Assembly (NCBI GenBank): GCA_963805455.1 | Contig: CAWDUJ010000010.1 | Coordinates: forward strand, 1 to 64,000 | Origin: VRUE01 sp963805455 | GTDB taxonomy: Bacteria > Actinomycetota > Thermoleophilia > Solirubrobacterales > 70-9 | Length of the DNA stretch: 64,000 bases | Direction: 5' to 3' | In this document: positions 17,755 through 25,887 of the stretch, piece by piece | Position numbering within the stretch: position 1 is the stretch's first letter | How the letters are laid out: each line of letters begins with the position of its first letter | Translations under genes and position numbers: made by a program | Notes under the pieces: model-generated | Told to the model about the DNA's origin: nothing | Database searches by the model: none | Seen by the model: only the letters and a program-made list of their open reading frames with translations

Positions 17755-18755
17755 GCCGGGACTTCATCTGGCGCGACGCCGATCGGGTCGTCGTCTTCCG
17801 CCGTGACGGGGTCGAGGGAGCGCCGCAGCTGCTCGACGAGCACGGATTCGGGCGCTTCGACCTGCTGAGCACCGAGAGGGCGCTGCGTGATGCGCCCGGG
17901 CTGGGCGACGCGGCCGCCACGACCCACCTGGTCGACCCCGGCCAGGTGCCGCAGACCGCGGCGGCGCTGCTCGAGACCGCCCGCTCGACCCACCTCGTCG
18001 CCCTCGGCGGCGGCCGGGTGATCGACACCGCGAAGGCGGTCGCGGCGATCAGCGGCTCCGCGGTGGCGGCGATCCCGACCACGCTCTCGGGGGCGGAGAT
18101 GACCGGGATCCACCGGCTCCCGGCCGGAGCCGAGGACCGCGCCGCGGGCCTGGTCCGGCCGGCGCTGGTGGTCGCCGACCCGGAGGCGATGACGACCGTC
18201 GCCGAACGGCAGCTGCGGGCGAGCGCGATGAACGCCCTCGCGCATGGCGCCGACTCGCTCTACACCCCGTACTCCAACCCGGTCTCTGAGTGGGCGGCGC
18301 TTCGAGGGGCGGGGCTGATCGCCTCCTCGCTCGACGAACCGCGCGGTACGCGCGACCGCGCCGCCCTCGCCGAGGGGGCGATCCTCTGCGGCTACGCGAT
18401 CGACTCCGGCCTGTTCTCGATCCACCACGTCATCTGCCAGACGCTGGTCCGGGTCTGCGGCAGCCCCCACGCCGAGACCAACGCCGCGATCCTGCCGCGG
18501 GCGATGGCCTTCATGGAGCCCCGGGCGCCGGACGCGATCGACGCGTTGGCGCGGGCGATCGAATCCGCGCCCGCCGAGATCGAGGCCCGGATCCTTCAGC
18601 TCGGTGGCGACCCGCCCGGCCTCGGTGAGGCGGGTGCGGACCACGACCGCCTCGACGAGGCCCTCGACCAGATGCTCCAGCGCCCCGAGCTCGGCTTCAA
18701 CCCGCAGCCGCCGACCAAGGCGGAGCTTGCGGAGCTGATCGAGCGCGCCTGGTAG
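17751..18755 (+). CDS. Maleylacetate reductase-like iron-containing alcohol dehydrogenase
   Basis: The start is GTG 17751 in a GTGA overlap with the dioxygenase gene; the protein has 334 residues. The NAD-binding glycine loop ALGGGRVIDTAKAVAA, the IPTTLSGAEMTG segment and His-containing NALAHGADSLY and SIHHVICQTL motifs identify the type III (iron-dependent) alcohol dehydrogenase fold, closest in layout to maleylacetate reductases. That enzyme reduces maleylacetate to 3-oxoadipate after aromatic ring cleavage. Coupling to a ring-cleaving dioxygenase supports the role. Further genes of the pathway are not adjacent. Confidence 0.83.
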   Translation: MSRDFIWRDADRVVVFRRDGVEGAPQLLDEHGFGRFDLLSTERALRDAPGLGDAAATTHLVDPGQVPQTAAALLETARSTHLVALGGGRVIDTAKAVAAISGSAVAAIPTTLSGAEMTGIHRLPAGAEDRAAGLVRPALVVADPEAMTTVAERQLRASAMNALAHGADSLYTPYSNPVSEWAALRGAGLIASSLDEPRGTRDRAALAEGAILCGYAIDSGLFSIHHVICQTLVRVCGSPHAETNAAILPRAMAFMEPRAPDAIDALARAIESAPAEIEARILQLGGDPPGLGEAGADHDRLDEALDQMLQRPELGFNPQPPTKAELAELIERAW

Positions 18756-18884
18756 TTCCCCCGCAGCTGCCGGCCCCGGCGCCTGCGTCCGACCTTACGG
18801 TAGAGCGCGGCAAGCGGGATCGGGGTAAACCCACGTAGTTGGCGTAGCATCTCCCCGTACCGCCCAACTCAAGGGGGATCAGTC

Positions 18885-19268
18885 ATGGGTTTGAGTGCCA
18901 GCGAGGTGATTTCGACAGTTGCCGTATCGGACATGGCTAGGGCGCGAGAGTTCTACGAGGGGACGCTCGGCCTCTCAGGCGGAGAGGAGAAACCGGATGG
19001 CGGTGTCAGGTATCCGTGCGGCCCCACCGCGATCCACATATATCCGTCGGCGGACAATGCCGGTAAGTCGCCGGCGACATTGGCCGCCTTTCAGGTCGAT
19101 GACCTCGAGAGCACCGTCGACGAGCTGATCGCCGCCGGGGTCAGGTTTGAGCAGTACGACATGGACCCGATCAAGACCGACGAGCGGGGAATCGCCCACC
19201 TCGGAGACGCGGCCGGCGCCTGGTTCAAGGATCCTGACGGCAACATCTTCGCCATCGATCAGGAGTAG
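18885..19268 (+). CDS. VOC family (glyoxalase-like) protein
   Basis: This single-module VOC protein has 127 residues and a good ribosome site (AGGGGG, 18870s) before ATG 18885. The fold is shown by VAVSDMARAREFYEGTLGL, a central strand AIHIYPSADNAG, and AWFKDPDGNIFAIDQE, the classic last strand with a Glu. Functions in this family range from lactoylglutathione lyase to antibiotic resistance and cannot be narrowed here. It is transcribed alone, 130 bases after the previous gene. Confidence 0.85.
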   Translation: MGLSASEVISTVAVSDMARAREFYEGTLGLSGGEEKPDGGVRYPCGPTAIHIYPSADNAGKSPATLAAFQVDDLESTVDELIAAGVRFEQYDMDPIKTDERGIAHLGDAAGAWFKDPDGNIFAIDQE

Positions 19269-19293
19269 GCCCCAGCCCGAGGTCGGCGCGGCC

Positions 19294-19950
19294 TTATTCG
19301 AAGACAAACCCCCGATCCCCCGGCTTCTTCGCATCCCAGTCGATGGCTCTCGTGGTGCAGAACTCTGTGCCGGGAGCCCAGACCGGGGTCGGGTTCGCCG
19401 GGGACGGAAACGGGGTGGGACGGTTGGCGGTTTCAAATTCGACCTCGCCATGGAAGCCTTTCCCCGGCAGCGTGATCCCACCGGTCGGCGTCGAGGTCAG
19501 GTCGACGACCTTGCCGGTGAATTTGCCGGTCTGACGCGCGACCCCTTCGGACCCGGGGGCGCCGATTTCGAATTCCTTTCCCTGTGGGAACCTCTTCGAG
19601 ATCCCCCGCATCGGTATCGGTCCACGGGTGATCGTCGGAAACGGTTTCGTGTATTCGGGGTCGAAAATCACGACGTTCCCTGACGGTTTCGTCACGCAGT
19701 ACAGCGTCGCCTTGGTCAGGGTGAAGTCGACGATCTTGGCGCCGTTGGTCATCCTGAAGCTCACGGTGCCCCCTTCCTCGGTGGTGCCCCTGTAGCTCCC
19801 GACAAGGCTCTTTGGCTTCTGGCGCTGCTTTGAGTGCTGTCCCGGGCACGGACAGGGGTACTTCTTTGCATCGGCCGCCCCGAGGAATGGCGTGGAGATG
19901 ACGGCGGCCGCACAGATTGCGGCGAACAGTGCGACTCGACTTCTGCTCAT
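19294..19950 (-). CDS. Secreted protein of unknown function
   Basis: This 218-residue protein has an N-terminal signal sequence (MSRSRVALFAAICAAAVIST...ADA), then a Cys-rich start (KKYPCPCPGQH) and a beta-rich domain around GSYRGTTEEGGTVSFRMTNG. That domain looks like the small beta-barrel seen in secreted actinobacterial proteins of unknown role. Five Cys in total could form disulfides outside the cell. No catalytic motif is seen. It converges on the VOC gene. Confidence 0.65.
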   Translation of the reverse strand: MSRSRVALFAAICAAAVISTPFLGAADAKKYPCPCPGQHSKQRQKPKSLVGSYRGTTEEGGTVSFRMTNGAKIVDFTLTKATLYCVTKPSGNVVIFDPEYTKPFPTITRGPIPMRGISKRFPQGKEFEIGAPGSEGVARQTGKFTGKVVDLTSTPTGGITLPGKGFHGEVEFETANRPTPFPSPANPTPVWAPGTEFCTTRAIDWDAKKPGDRGFVFE

Positions 19951-20046
19951 TGATGAGGCCGATCGTCGTTGTCTATAGCCATGCGACGCTAGTTCACCTT
20001 ACAGGCGGGCGGCCGGCCCGAAGCCGACCGCCCTCTCGCGTCTGGA

Positions 20047-20712
20047 TCAGCCGACTTCGGTGACGATGATCCGGAGCCTTTCCAGCGTCGTGTTGGGTTC
20101 GCAGCCGTCATCGCCGAACACCTTGGTCGTGATCGACTGCGGACCGCTCTCGGTCAGGAGGCTGGCGGTAAAGCTCGCTTGCGGGAATCTGGAGTCGAAG
20201 CCCGGGCCGCGATCTCCGGCGAACAATTCCAGGAAGAGGATCGGCACCCCGTTGATATAGATCTGCACCGTCGGCTCACAGAATTCGGTCGAATTCGCTA
20301 CCGGGTTGCCGACGAGCTCCCCGGTCACGTTGTAGGCCTTGCCCGGGACCGCCGTAAACGTCGGCGTTCCGATCAGTGCGAACGGCGTCGGCCCCGGCGG
20401 TGTTGGGGTGGTGGCGCCGGGCAGATTCGTCGCCGAGGCTTCGGCGATGATCACGCCGGGGACTGAGCCGGCGGCGAGGGACGTCCGCTGGATCGAGCCC
20501 GGTTTGATCTGGTTGTTGGTGATCGTCTGTTTCTTGATCTGGTTGGCGGTCAGCGTGTTCTTCTTGATCCGGTTGCCCGGGATCGTGTTCTTCTTGATCT
20601 GCTTGCCGTTGATCTTGTTCGCGGCCCAGACGGTGCCGCCGGCCAGCGCGAGGAACAGCGCCATGGTCGCGACCACGTTTGCGTAGGTGATCCTCGGTCG
20701 GAAACGCTTCAT
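20047..20712 (-). CDS. Secreted protein with Asn/Lys-rich short tandem repeats
   Basis: This 221-residue protein opens with KRFRPRITYANVVATMALFL, a membrane/signal segment that I associate with a large Thermoleophilia-specific secreted family. Residues ~33-72 are a tandem array with a period of about ten residues (NRIKKNTLTANQIKKQTITN), often the stem of a triple beta-spiral or pentapeptide-like fibre. The C-terminal ~120 residues form a beta-sandwich-like head with Cys pairs (EFCEPTVQIYING, DDGCEPNTTLERL). A fibrous stalk with a globular head is a plausible picture, but it is inference. It is divergent from the PlsC-GpsA gene. Confidence 0.72.
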   Translation of the reverse strand: MKRFRPRITYANVVATMALFLALAGGTVWAANKINGKQIKKNTIPGNRIKKNTLTANQIKKQTITNNQIKPGSIQRTSLAAGSVPGVIIAEASATNLPGATTPTPPGPTPFALIGTPTFTAVPGKAYNVTGELVGNPVANSTEFCEPTVQIYINGVPILFLELFAGDRGPGFDSRFPQASFTASLLTESGPQSITTKVFGDDGCEPNTTLERLRIIVTEVG

Positions 20713-20828
20713 CTAAACCTCCTGGAGTTGGGACGGGGCCGCTGAACTGACGGTCACGGCACCCTATCCGCCATCGCTCCCGGATTTCCTCGGGTAACCG
20801 ACCCCGCCCGCCCGTGTAGCGATCCCCG

Positions 20829-22580
20829 ATGGATCGCGCCGGCGACAGCCCCAACCTGCCCAGAACCGAGCTCGTCAGCGACGAGCGCCTCGCCCGCTAC
20901 CACGAGTACACCCGAAAGCACGGCGTCAACTGGGTCCTCTACCTGCTGGCGAGGATCTTCATGACGCCCTTCTGCCTCGTCTACTTCCGCTACCGCCGCG
21001 AGGGCAAAGAGCACGGGAAGTTGAAGGGCGGCCTGATCGTCGCCTCCAACCACCGCAGCTTCTTCGACCCGTTCCTGATCGGCGGGATCCTGCCCTGGCG
21101 GCGGCCGATGAACTACGTCGCCAAGGTCGAGCTCTTCCGCAACCCGATCCAGGCCTGGTGGATCTCCCGCCTAGGCGCCTTCCCGATCCGCCGCGGGGAG
21201 TCCGACGAGGACTCGGTGACGACCGCGCGGATGGTCGTCGAACGCGGCGGCACCGTCTGCATCTTCCCCGAGGGCACGCGGATCCGCAGCGGCTCGCTGG
21301 CCGACCCCAAGCGCGGTGTCGGCCGCCTCGCGCTCGAGACCGGCGCCCCGGTCCTGCCGACCGCGGTGATCGGCACCGAGCACGTCCGCCGCGGCTGGAG
21401 GATCCGCCCGCGCCGGGTCAGGGTCCGCCTCGGCCGCGCGATCCGCTTTCCGCGAGCGACCGAGCCCTCGCAGGCGCTGGCCGAGAAGGTCACCCAGCGG
21501 ATCTGGCCCAACGTCCTTCTGCAGTGGGAAGCGATGGGCGGCCTGCCGCCGATGAGACGCGCGGCGGTGATCGGCGGGGGCAGCTGGGGGACCGCGGTCG
21601 CTGTCCTGCTCGCCCGCGGCGGCCTCGAGGTCCAGCTCGGCACCAGGACCGCCGTCCAGGCCGCCGAGCTCGCCGAGGAGCGCTACAACCAGCGCTACCT
21701 CGAGGACGTCGAGCTGCCCGACTCGATCGACGTCCGGCCGGCGTCGGAGATCGAGCTCGCCGGCCTCGACCTCGTCTGCCTCGCGATTCCCTCCGGCTCG
21801 CTGCCGCAGGCGGTTGGCGCGATCGCCGACCAGGTCAGCGACCGCTCCTCGCTGCTGCTCCTGACCAAGGGCCTGATCGCCCCGCAGGGCAAGCTCCCCG
21901 CCGAGTACGTCGGCGAGCGGGTGCGGGCCCGGGCGATCGCCTGCCTCGGCGGCCCCGCCCACGCCCGCGAGGCCGTCTCCGGCTCCGCCGCCCTGGTGCT
22001 GGGCTCCGCCGATGCCGACCTTCGCCAGCAGCTCGGCGAGGTCTTCGATCGGGCCGGGCTCGTCTGCGAGCGCTCCGGCGACATCACCGGGGTCGAGATG
22101 GCGGGCGCCGCCAAGAACGCCGCCGTCCTCGCCGCCTCTGCGACCGAGACCTACGGCCGCAACGCCGCCGGGATCGCCGCCGCCGAGGTCTGGAGCGAGT
22201 GCATCGAGTACGCGGTCACCCTCGGCGCCGAGCGCGAGACCTTCACCGGCCTCGCCGGGGTCGGCGACCTGACCGCGACGCTGATGGCGCCCGACGGCCG
22301 CAACCGCCGCGCCGGCGAGCTGCTCGGCGAAGGGACCTCTGCCAAGGAGATCCCGGACCTGATCGGGCAGGCCTCCGAGGGGCTCGACACGGTGCCGCTC
22401 CTTGCCCACGCGATCGCCGCCGCCGGCAGCCCGTCCGATGCCCTGGCCGGGCTCGCGGCCCTGATCGAAGGCGAGATCGACGGCGACGAATGGGTCGCGG
22501 GGCTGCGCAGGGTCGAGCAGGCCAGGCGCGCCGACGTGCGCTCCGATTACCCGAGGGTGGGGGCTAGGCTACGTGGGTGA
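20829..22580 (+). CDS. plsC-gpsA: PlsC acyltransferase-GpsA glycerol-3-phosphate dehydrogenase fusion
   Basis: The 583-residue protein holds two phospholipid-synthesis enzymes in one frame. Residues ~1-240 are a 1-acylglycerol-3-phosphate acyltransferase with the HX4D motif (NHRSFFDPF), a GGTVCIFPEGTRIRSG block and a membrane-apposed N-terminal helix. Residues ~245-583 are NAD(P)-dependent glycerol-3-phosphate dehydrogenase with the Rossmann loop GGGSWGTAVAVLLARGG, the catalytic Lys region GAAKNAAVLAAS and GDLTATLMAPDGRNR. GpsA makes glycerol-3-phosphate; PlsC adds the second acyl chain to form phosphatidate. The first acylation step (PlsB or PlsY) is not encoded here. The stop overlaps the downstream sigma-factor start (GTGA). 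Confidence 0.92.
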   Translation: MDRAGDSPNLPRTELVSDERLARYHEYTRKHGVNWVLYLLARIFMTPFCLVYFRYRREGKEHGKLKGGLIVASNHRSFFDPFLIGGILPWRRPMNYVAKVELFRNPIQAWWISRLGAFPIRRGESDEDSVTTARMVVERGGTVCIFPEGTRIRSGSLADPKRGVGRLALETGAPVLPTAVIGTEHVRRGWRIRPRRVRVRLGRAIRFPRATEPSQALAEKVTQRIWPNVLLQWEAMGGLPPMRRAAVIGGGSWGTAVAVLLARGGLEVQLGTRTAVQAAELAEERYNQRYLEDVELPDSIDVRPASEIELAGLDLVCLAIPSGSLPQAVGAIADQVSDRSSLLLLTKGLIAPQGKLPAEYVGERVRARAIACLGGPAHAREAVSGSAALVLGSADADLRQQLGEVFDRAGLVCERSGDITGVEMAGAAKNAAVLAASATETYGRNAAGIAAAEVWSECIEYAVTLGAERETFTGLAGVGDLTATLMAPDGRNRRAGELLGEGTSAKEIPDLIGQASEGLDTVPLLAHAIAAAGSPSDALAGLAALIEGEIDGDEWVAGLRRVEQARRADVRSDYPRVGARLRG

Positions 22581-23140
22581 GCGAGGCCTCCAAGAACGTC
22601 GAGCCGGCGAGCCTCGCCCCGGCCGAGAAGGCCGAAATCGACCGCGCATTCGAGGACCTCTACCGGACGCATCTGCGCGACGTCTACTCCTACGCCTACT
22701 ACCGGGTCGGCAATCCTCACGACGCCGAGGACCTGACCGAGCAGGCGTTCCTGCAGGCCTATCGGCACTTCCCGCGGGCGCGGGCGGAGTCCGACGGGCG
22801 GCCGCTGCGGCCGTGGCTGATCCGGATCGCCCACAACCTCGCGCTCAACTATTACCGCGATCGCTCGCGCCGGCCGCAGACACCACTCGACAGCGCCGAC
22901 CCGATCCCGGCCCAGCACGGCACCGAGGCGATCGCCGAGGGCCGCGAGGAGCTGCGGCAGGTGATGGAGAACCTCGATCACCTGCCCGACGACCGCCGCG
23001 ACGCGTTGATCATGCGCTTCGCGCTGGGAATGGACAACCGGGAGATCGCCCGCGCCCTCGGTCGCACCGACGGCGCCACCAAGGTTCTGATTCACCGCGC
23101 CATCAAACAGCTGCAGGAGGAGATGGATGACGATGAGTGA
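22577..23140 (+). CDS. ECF-type RNA polymerase sigma factor
   Basis: This 187-residue protein starts at GTG 22577, overlapping the upstream stop. Region 2 is present (YSYAYYRVGNPHDAEDLTEQ, then PWLIRIAHNLALNYYRDRSR), as is region 4 (LPDDRRDALIMRFALGMDNR, EIARALGRTDGATKVLIHRA). The following gene overlaps by 14 bases and encodes a small membrane protein that could be its anti-sigma partner. Coupling to lipid-synthesis genes hints at envelope control, which is inference. Confidence 0.9.
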   Translation: MSEASKNVEPASLAPAEKAEIDRAFEDLYRTHLRDVYSYAYYRVGNPHDAEDLTEQAFLQAYRHFPRARAESDGRPLRPWLIRIAHNLALNYYRDRSRRPQTPLDSADPIPAQHGTEAIAEGREELRQVMENLDHLPDDRRDALIMRFALGMDNREIARALGRTDGATKVLIHRAIKQLQEEMDDDE

Positions 23141-23477
23141 CGCTTCCGATCCCGGAACGATGGGCGGCGAGTTCGAGCGCCTGCTCTCCGACGCGCTGCG
23201 GCCGATCGAGCCGCCCGAGCGCCTCTCGGGCCGGGTCGAGGACACCCTCGCCGCGGTCACCGCAGCCGCGGCCGAGGAGCTCTCCGACTGGGCCGAGGAG
23301 CTCTCCGAGAGTGAGCTGCGCGCCCTCCGCGACCCCCGCAACTGGGTCCGGCCGGTGATCGCGGTCGGCGCCGGCGGGGTCGCCACCGGTGCCCTCGTCC
23401 TGCTCGAGATGCGCCGCCGCGGCCGCCAGCAGACGAAGGGCGGCCTGCGCTCGATCGCGAGCCGCGTCCGGCTCTAG
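23127..23477 (+). CDS. Small membrane protein, possible anti-sigma factor
   Basis: This 116-residue protein begins inside the sigma gene (ATG 23127; a second in-frame ATG at 23133 is equally good). Residues 1-70 are acidic and helical (EFERLLSDALRPIEPPERLS, EELSDWAEELSESELRAL). One transmembrane helix at ~73-93 (VIAVGAGGVATGALVLLEM) is followed by a short basic tail. The order sigma, then membrane protein with cytosolic acidic domain, is typical of anti-sigma pairs, but no known anti-sigma domain is evident. Confidence 0.65.
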   Translation: MTMSDASDPGTMGGEFERLLSDALRPIEPPERLSGRVEDTLAAVTAAAAEELSDWAEELSESELRALRDPRNWVRPVIAVGAGGVATGALVLLEMRRRGRQQTKGGLRSIASRVRL

Positions 23478-23526
23478 CCGGCGCCCAGGCCTTAAGAGAC
23501 GGCTGCCGAACACCGATCTAGGGCAT

Positions 23527-24528
23527 ATGTGGATCGGCGCGCTGCTCCTGCTCCTGCTCCTGCCGCTGGCGGGATGGGTGATGCGCGGGCGCGGCTGGAG
23601 CGCCTGGCGCGCGCTCGGCGTCGGGGCCGCCGTCCTGCTGGCGCTGTTCGTCGCCCATCGGATCGGCGCAACCAGCGACGAGACAAAGGTCGAACGCGCG
23701 ATCACCGCGGTCGAGACCAGCGGCGATCCCCGGGTCTGCGACGAGCTGATGACCGTGCGTTACCTCGAAGCTTCGACCGGTGTCGCCGAACCTTTCGCCG
23801 ACGATGCCTGCAAGAGCAACGTGGGGGCGCACGCCGCCTCGGTCGACTTCAGCCGAGTCGAGGTCGACGGTGACCATGCGACCGCGGTGGTGCGAGGGGC
23901 CGGAGGCCCGAGCGCCGATTCGCTGGTCAGGCTCGAGCTGGTGAAGGTGGGCGGTCACTGGAAGCTCGACCGGGCGGCGATCCTGGATTTCGACAGGCAG
24001 AGATGGAACCGCGTATTCAGGCTCAGCCTGACCGGCGGCGGCTACTCGACACAGGCGACCGATTGTGTGCTGCGCCGGGCGCGAGATCTGTCCGACGCCG
24101 AGATCAAGCGGCTCGTGCTCGACGATCCCCACTGGGCCTTCACCTCGATGATTGTCGGCTGCGACCGGGCCAAGGTCGAAGGGGAACTGACCAGCACCGC
24201 CGGCGGCCCCGAATACGGCCTGCCGCGGCGTGTCGCCTCCTGTGTCGATCGAGGAGTCGGTGCCGTCTCGGACACAGAGCTGGTTCGGCTCCGGAACGAT
24301 CCGGCCGCGCTCAACCTCCTGATTGTCGATTGCGGTCGTGGCGCCTATCTCCAGTTTCTGAAACGGCGGCTCGTCGACTCCGGCTATGTCGAAACACCCG
24401 AAGCCGAGTGCGTCGTCACCCGTCTGGATGGGCTCTCCTCCCGGGCCCTGATCCGCCTCTACTACGACGACTCCCGCTACGAGGGTCTTGTCGAGCGCTG
24501 CGAGTCGGAGGCGTCGGCGCCTAGTTGA
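23527..24528 (+). CDS. Membrane-anchored protein of unknown function
   Basis: This 333-residue protein starts at ATG 23527. Two N-terminal hydrophobic helices (LLLLLLLPLAG and LGVGAAVLLALFVAHRIG) anchor it. Residues ~50-160 resemble an NTF2-like ligand or lipoprotein domain (ETSGDPRVCDELMTVRYLEA, VKVGGHWKLDRA). The C-terminal half has three loosely repeated ~55-residue modules, each with CVxR...LSDAEIKRL-type helices (DCVLRRARDLSDAEIKRL, SCVDRGVGAVSDTELVRL, ECVVTRLDGLSSRALIRL) and a following ...IVxC. The repeats suggest an extracytoplasmic helical array with paired Cys. The family is unknown to me. It overlaps the convergent gene end by eight bases. Confidence 0.72.
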   Translation: MWIGALLLLLLLPLAGWVMRGRGWSAWRALGVGAAVLLALFVAHRIGATSDETKVERAITAVETSGDPRVCDELMTVRYLEASTGVAEPFADDACKSNVGAHAASVDFSRVEVDGDHATAVVRGAGGPSADSLVRLELVKVGGHWKLDRAAILDFDRQRWNRVFRLSLTGGGYSTQATDCVLRRARDLSDAEIKRLVLDDPHWAFTSMIVGCDRAKVEGELTSTAGGPEYGLPRRVASCVDRGVGAVSDTELVRLRNDPAALNLLIVDCGRGAYLQFLKRRLVDSGYVETPEAECVVTRLDGLSSRALIRLYYDDSRYEGLVERCESEASAPS

Positions 24529-24988
24529 TCGGCTCTGGGGACTTGGCGGCTGGGCCGTCGGATTCCCCTGGCGCGGCCACCCGCCGCGGGGTCGCCACGG
24601 CGGCGGCGAGCCCGAGCACGCCGAGGACCAGGTGCAGCATGTTGTCGCCGAAGTTGCAGGGGATGAAGTTGAGGATCGCGTCGTCGGCGCCGATCACGAA
24701 TCCCCAGGCGGCGAGCACGACCAGGAGGAGGCCGAGCCAGAGCGCGTAGGAGCGGGCGGCGAAGCCGGCGACGAGGAGGCCGATCGCGCCGAGGCCGATG
24801 TGGATGACGTTGAGCCAGCCGTTGACGTCGAAGGCGCCGACCATCTCATCGACCTCGCCCGGGCTGCCGAACGAGGCGCTGTAGAAGAAGCCGAGAATGC
24901 CGAGGATCACGAGCACTGCGCCGGCCAGGGCCGCGTAGAGCCGCGCCGGGCTCGGGGGCTCCATCCTGGTCTCGCTCCTCGGGGCCAA
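24521..24988 (-). CDS. DUF4383-type four-helix membrane protein
   Basis: This protein has 155 residues from ATG 24988; ATG 24964 (MEPPSPARLYAALAG) is an alternative start. Four membrane helices carry the family features: an FFYSASFGSPGEVDEMVGAF loop after helix 1, VNGWLNVIHIGLGAIGLL, YALWLGLLLVVLAAWGFV, and NMLHLVLGVLGLAAAVA. DUF4383 proteins are widespread in actinobacteria and have no known function. It is divergent from the rhomboid gene by about 30 bases. Confidence 0.82.
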   Translation of the reverse strand: MAPRSETRMEPPSPARLYAALAGAVLVILGILGFFYSASFGSPGEVDEMVGAFDVNGWLNVIHIGLGAIGLLVAGFAARSYALWLGLLLVVLAAWGFVIGADDAILNFIPCNFGDNMLHLVLGVLGLAAAVATPRRVAAPGESDGPAAKSPEPIN

Positions 24989-25017
24989 CTCGCCGCGATT
25001 GTAGGCTCAACAACCCG

Positions 25018-25836
25018 ATGGACACCTGTTATCGCCATCCGAATCGCGAGACCGCCGTCTCCTGCTCCTCCTGCGGGCGGCCGATCTGCCCCGATTGCAT
25101 GACGCCGACGCCGGTCGGGATGCGGTGCCCCGAGTGCGCCGGCCAGCGGACCGAAGTGCGGCGAGGGCCGGCCGCCTTCGAGCAGACCGGGTTCCGCGCG
25201 ACCTACGTCCTGATCGCGCTCAACGTCGCCGCCTACCTGGCCGAGATCGCGACCGGCACCGGCGGGCTCAGTGGCACCGGCGGCTCGGTGATCGCCAACT
25301 TCGGCCTCCAGGGCGAAGCCGTCGCCGACGGCGAGTGGTACCGGCTGCTGACAGGGGGCTTCCTCCACGCCGGCCTGCTCCACATCGGCTTCAACATGTT
25401 CGCCCTCTTCGTCCTCGGCAAACTGCTCGAGCCCTCGATCGGCACCCCCCGTTTCGTCGCCCTCTACTTCGCCTCGCTCTTCGCCGGCGCCCTCGGCGCG
25501 ATCGCCCTCACCGATCCGCATACGGTGACGGTCGGCGCCTCTGGTGCGGTCTTCGGCCTCTTCTCCGCCGCCTTCGTTATTGCCCGCGGCCGCGGCCTCA
25601 ACGCCCTCGCCTCCGAGCTCGGGATCATCCTTCTGATCAACCTCGGGCTCACCTTCGGGGTACCCGGGATCAGCATCGGCGGCCACCTCGGCGGCCTCAT
25701 CGGCGGCTTCTTCGGGGCGATGTTCATCGTCGCCGGCGAGCGCGGCAACCTCGGCCCCAACCCGCTTCCGGCCCAGATTCTCGGCATGGTCGCAATCGCC
25801 GTCTTCTCGATCGCGGGCGCGATCACGGTCGCCTAG
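25018..25836 (+). CDS. Rhomboid-family intramembrane serine protease with N-terminal zinc finger
   Basis: This 272-residue protein has a B-box-like zinc ribbon at residues 1-42 (CYRHPNRETAVSCSSCGRPI, CPDCM, RCPEC). Seven predicted membrane helices follow from residue ~60. The catalytic Ser is in TVGASGAVFGLFSA and the catalytic His in SIGGHLGGLIGG; the HxxxN-type region is HIGFNMFALFVLG. Rhomboids cleave single-pass membrane proteins within the bilayer. The zinc-finger form is common in actinobacteria. Substrates are unknown. Confidence 0.93.
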   Translation: MDTCYRHPNRETAVSCSSCGRPICPDCMTPTPVGMRCPECAGQRTEVRRGPAAFEQTGFRATYVLIALNVAAYLAEIATGTGGLSGTGGSVIANFGLQGEAVADGEWYRLLTGGFLHAGLLHIGFNMFALFVLGKLLEPSIGTPRFVALYFASLFAGALGAIALTDPHTVTVGASGAVFGLFSAAFVIARGRGLNALASELGIILLINLGLTFGVPGISIGGHLGGLIGGFFGAMFIVAGERGNLGPNPLPAQILGMVAIAVFSIAGAITVA

Positions 25837-25887
25837 CGGAACCGTCCATCCGACTGGACCGGTCGTCCCACGGCGGCTACGCTGACC

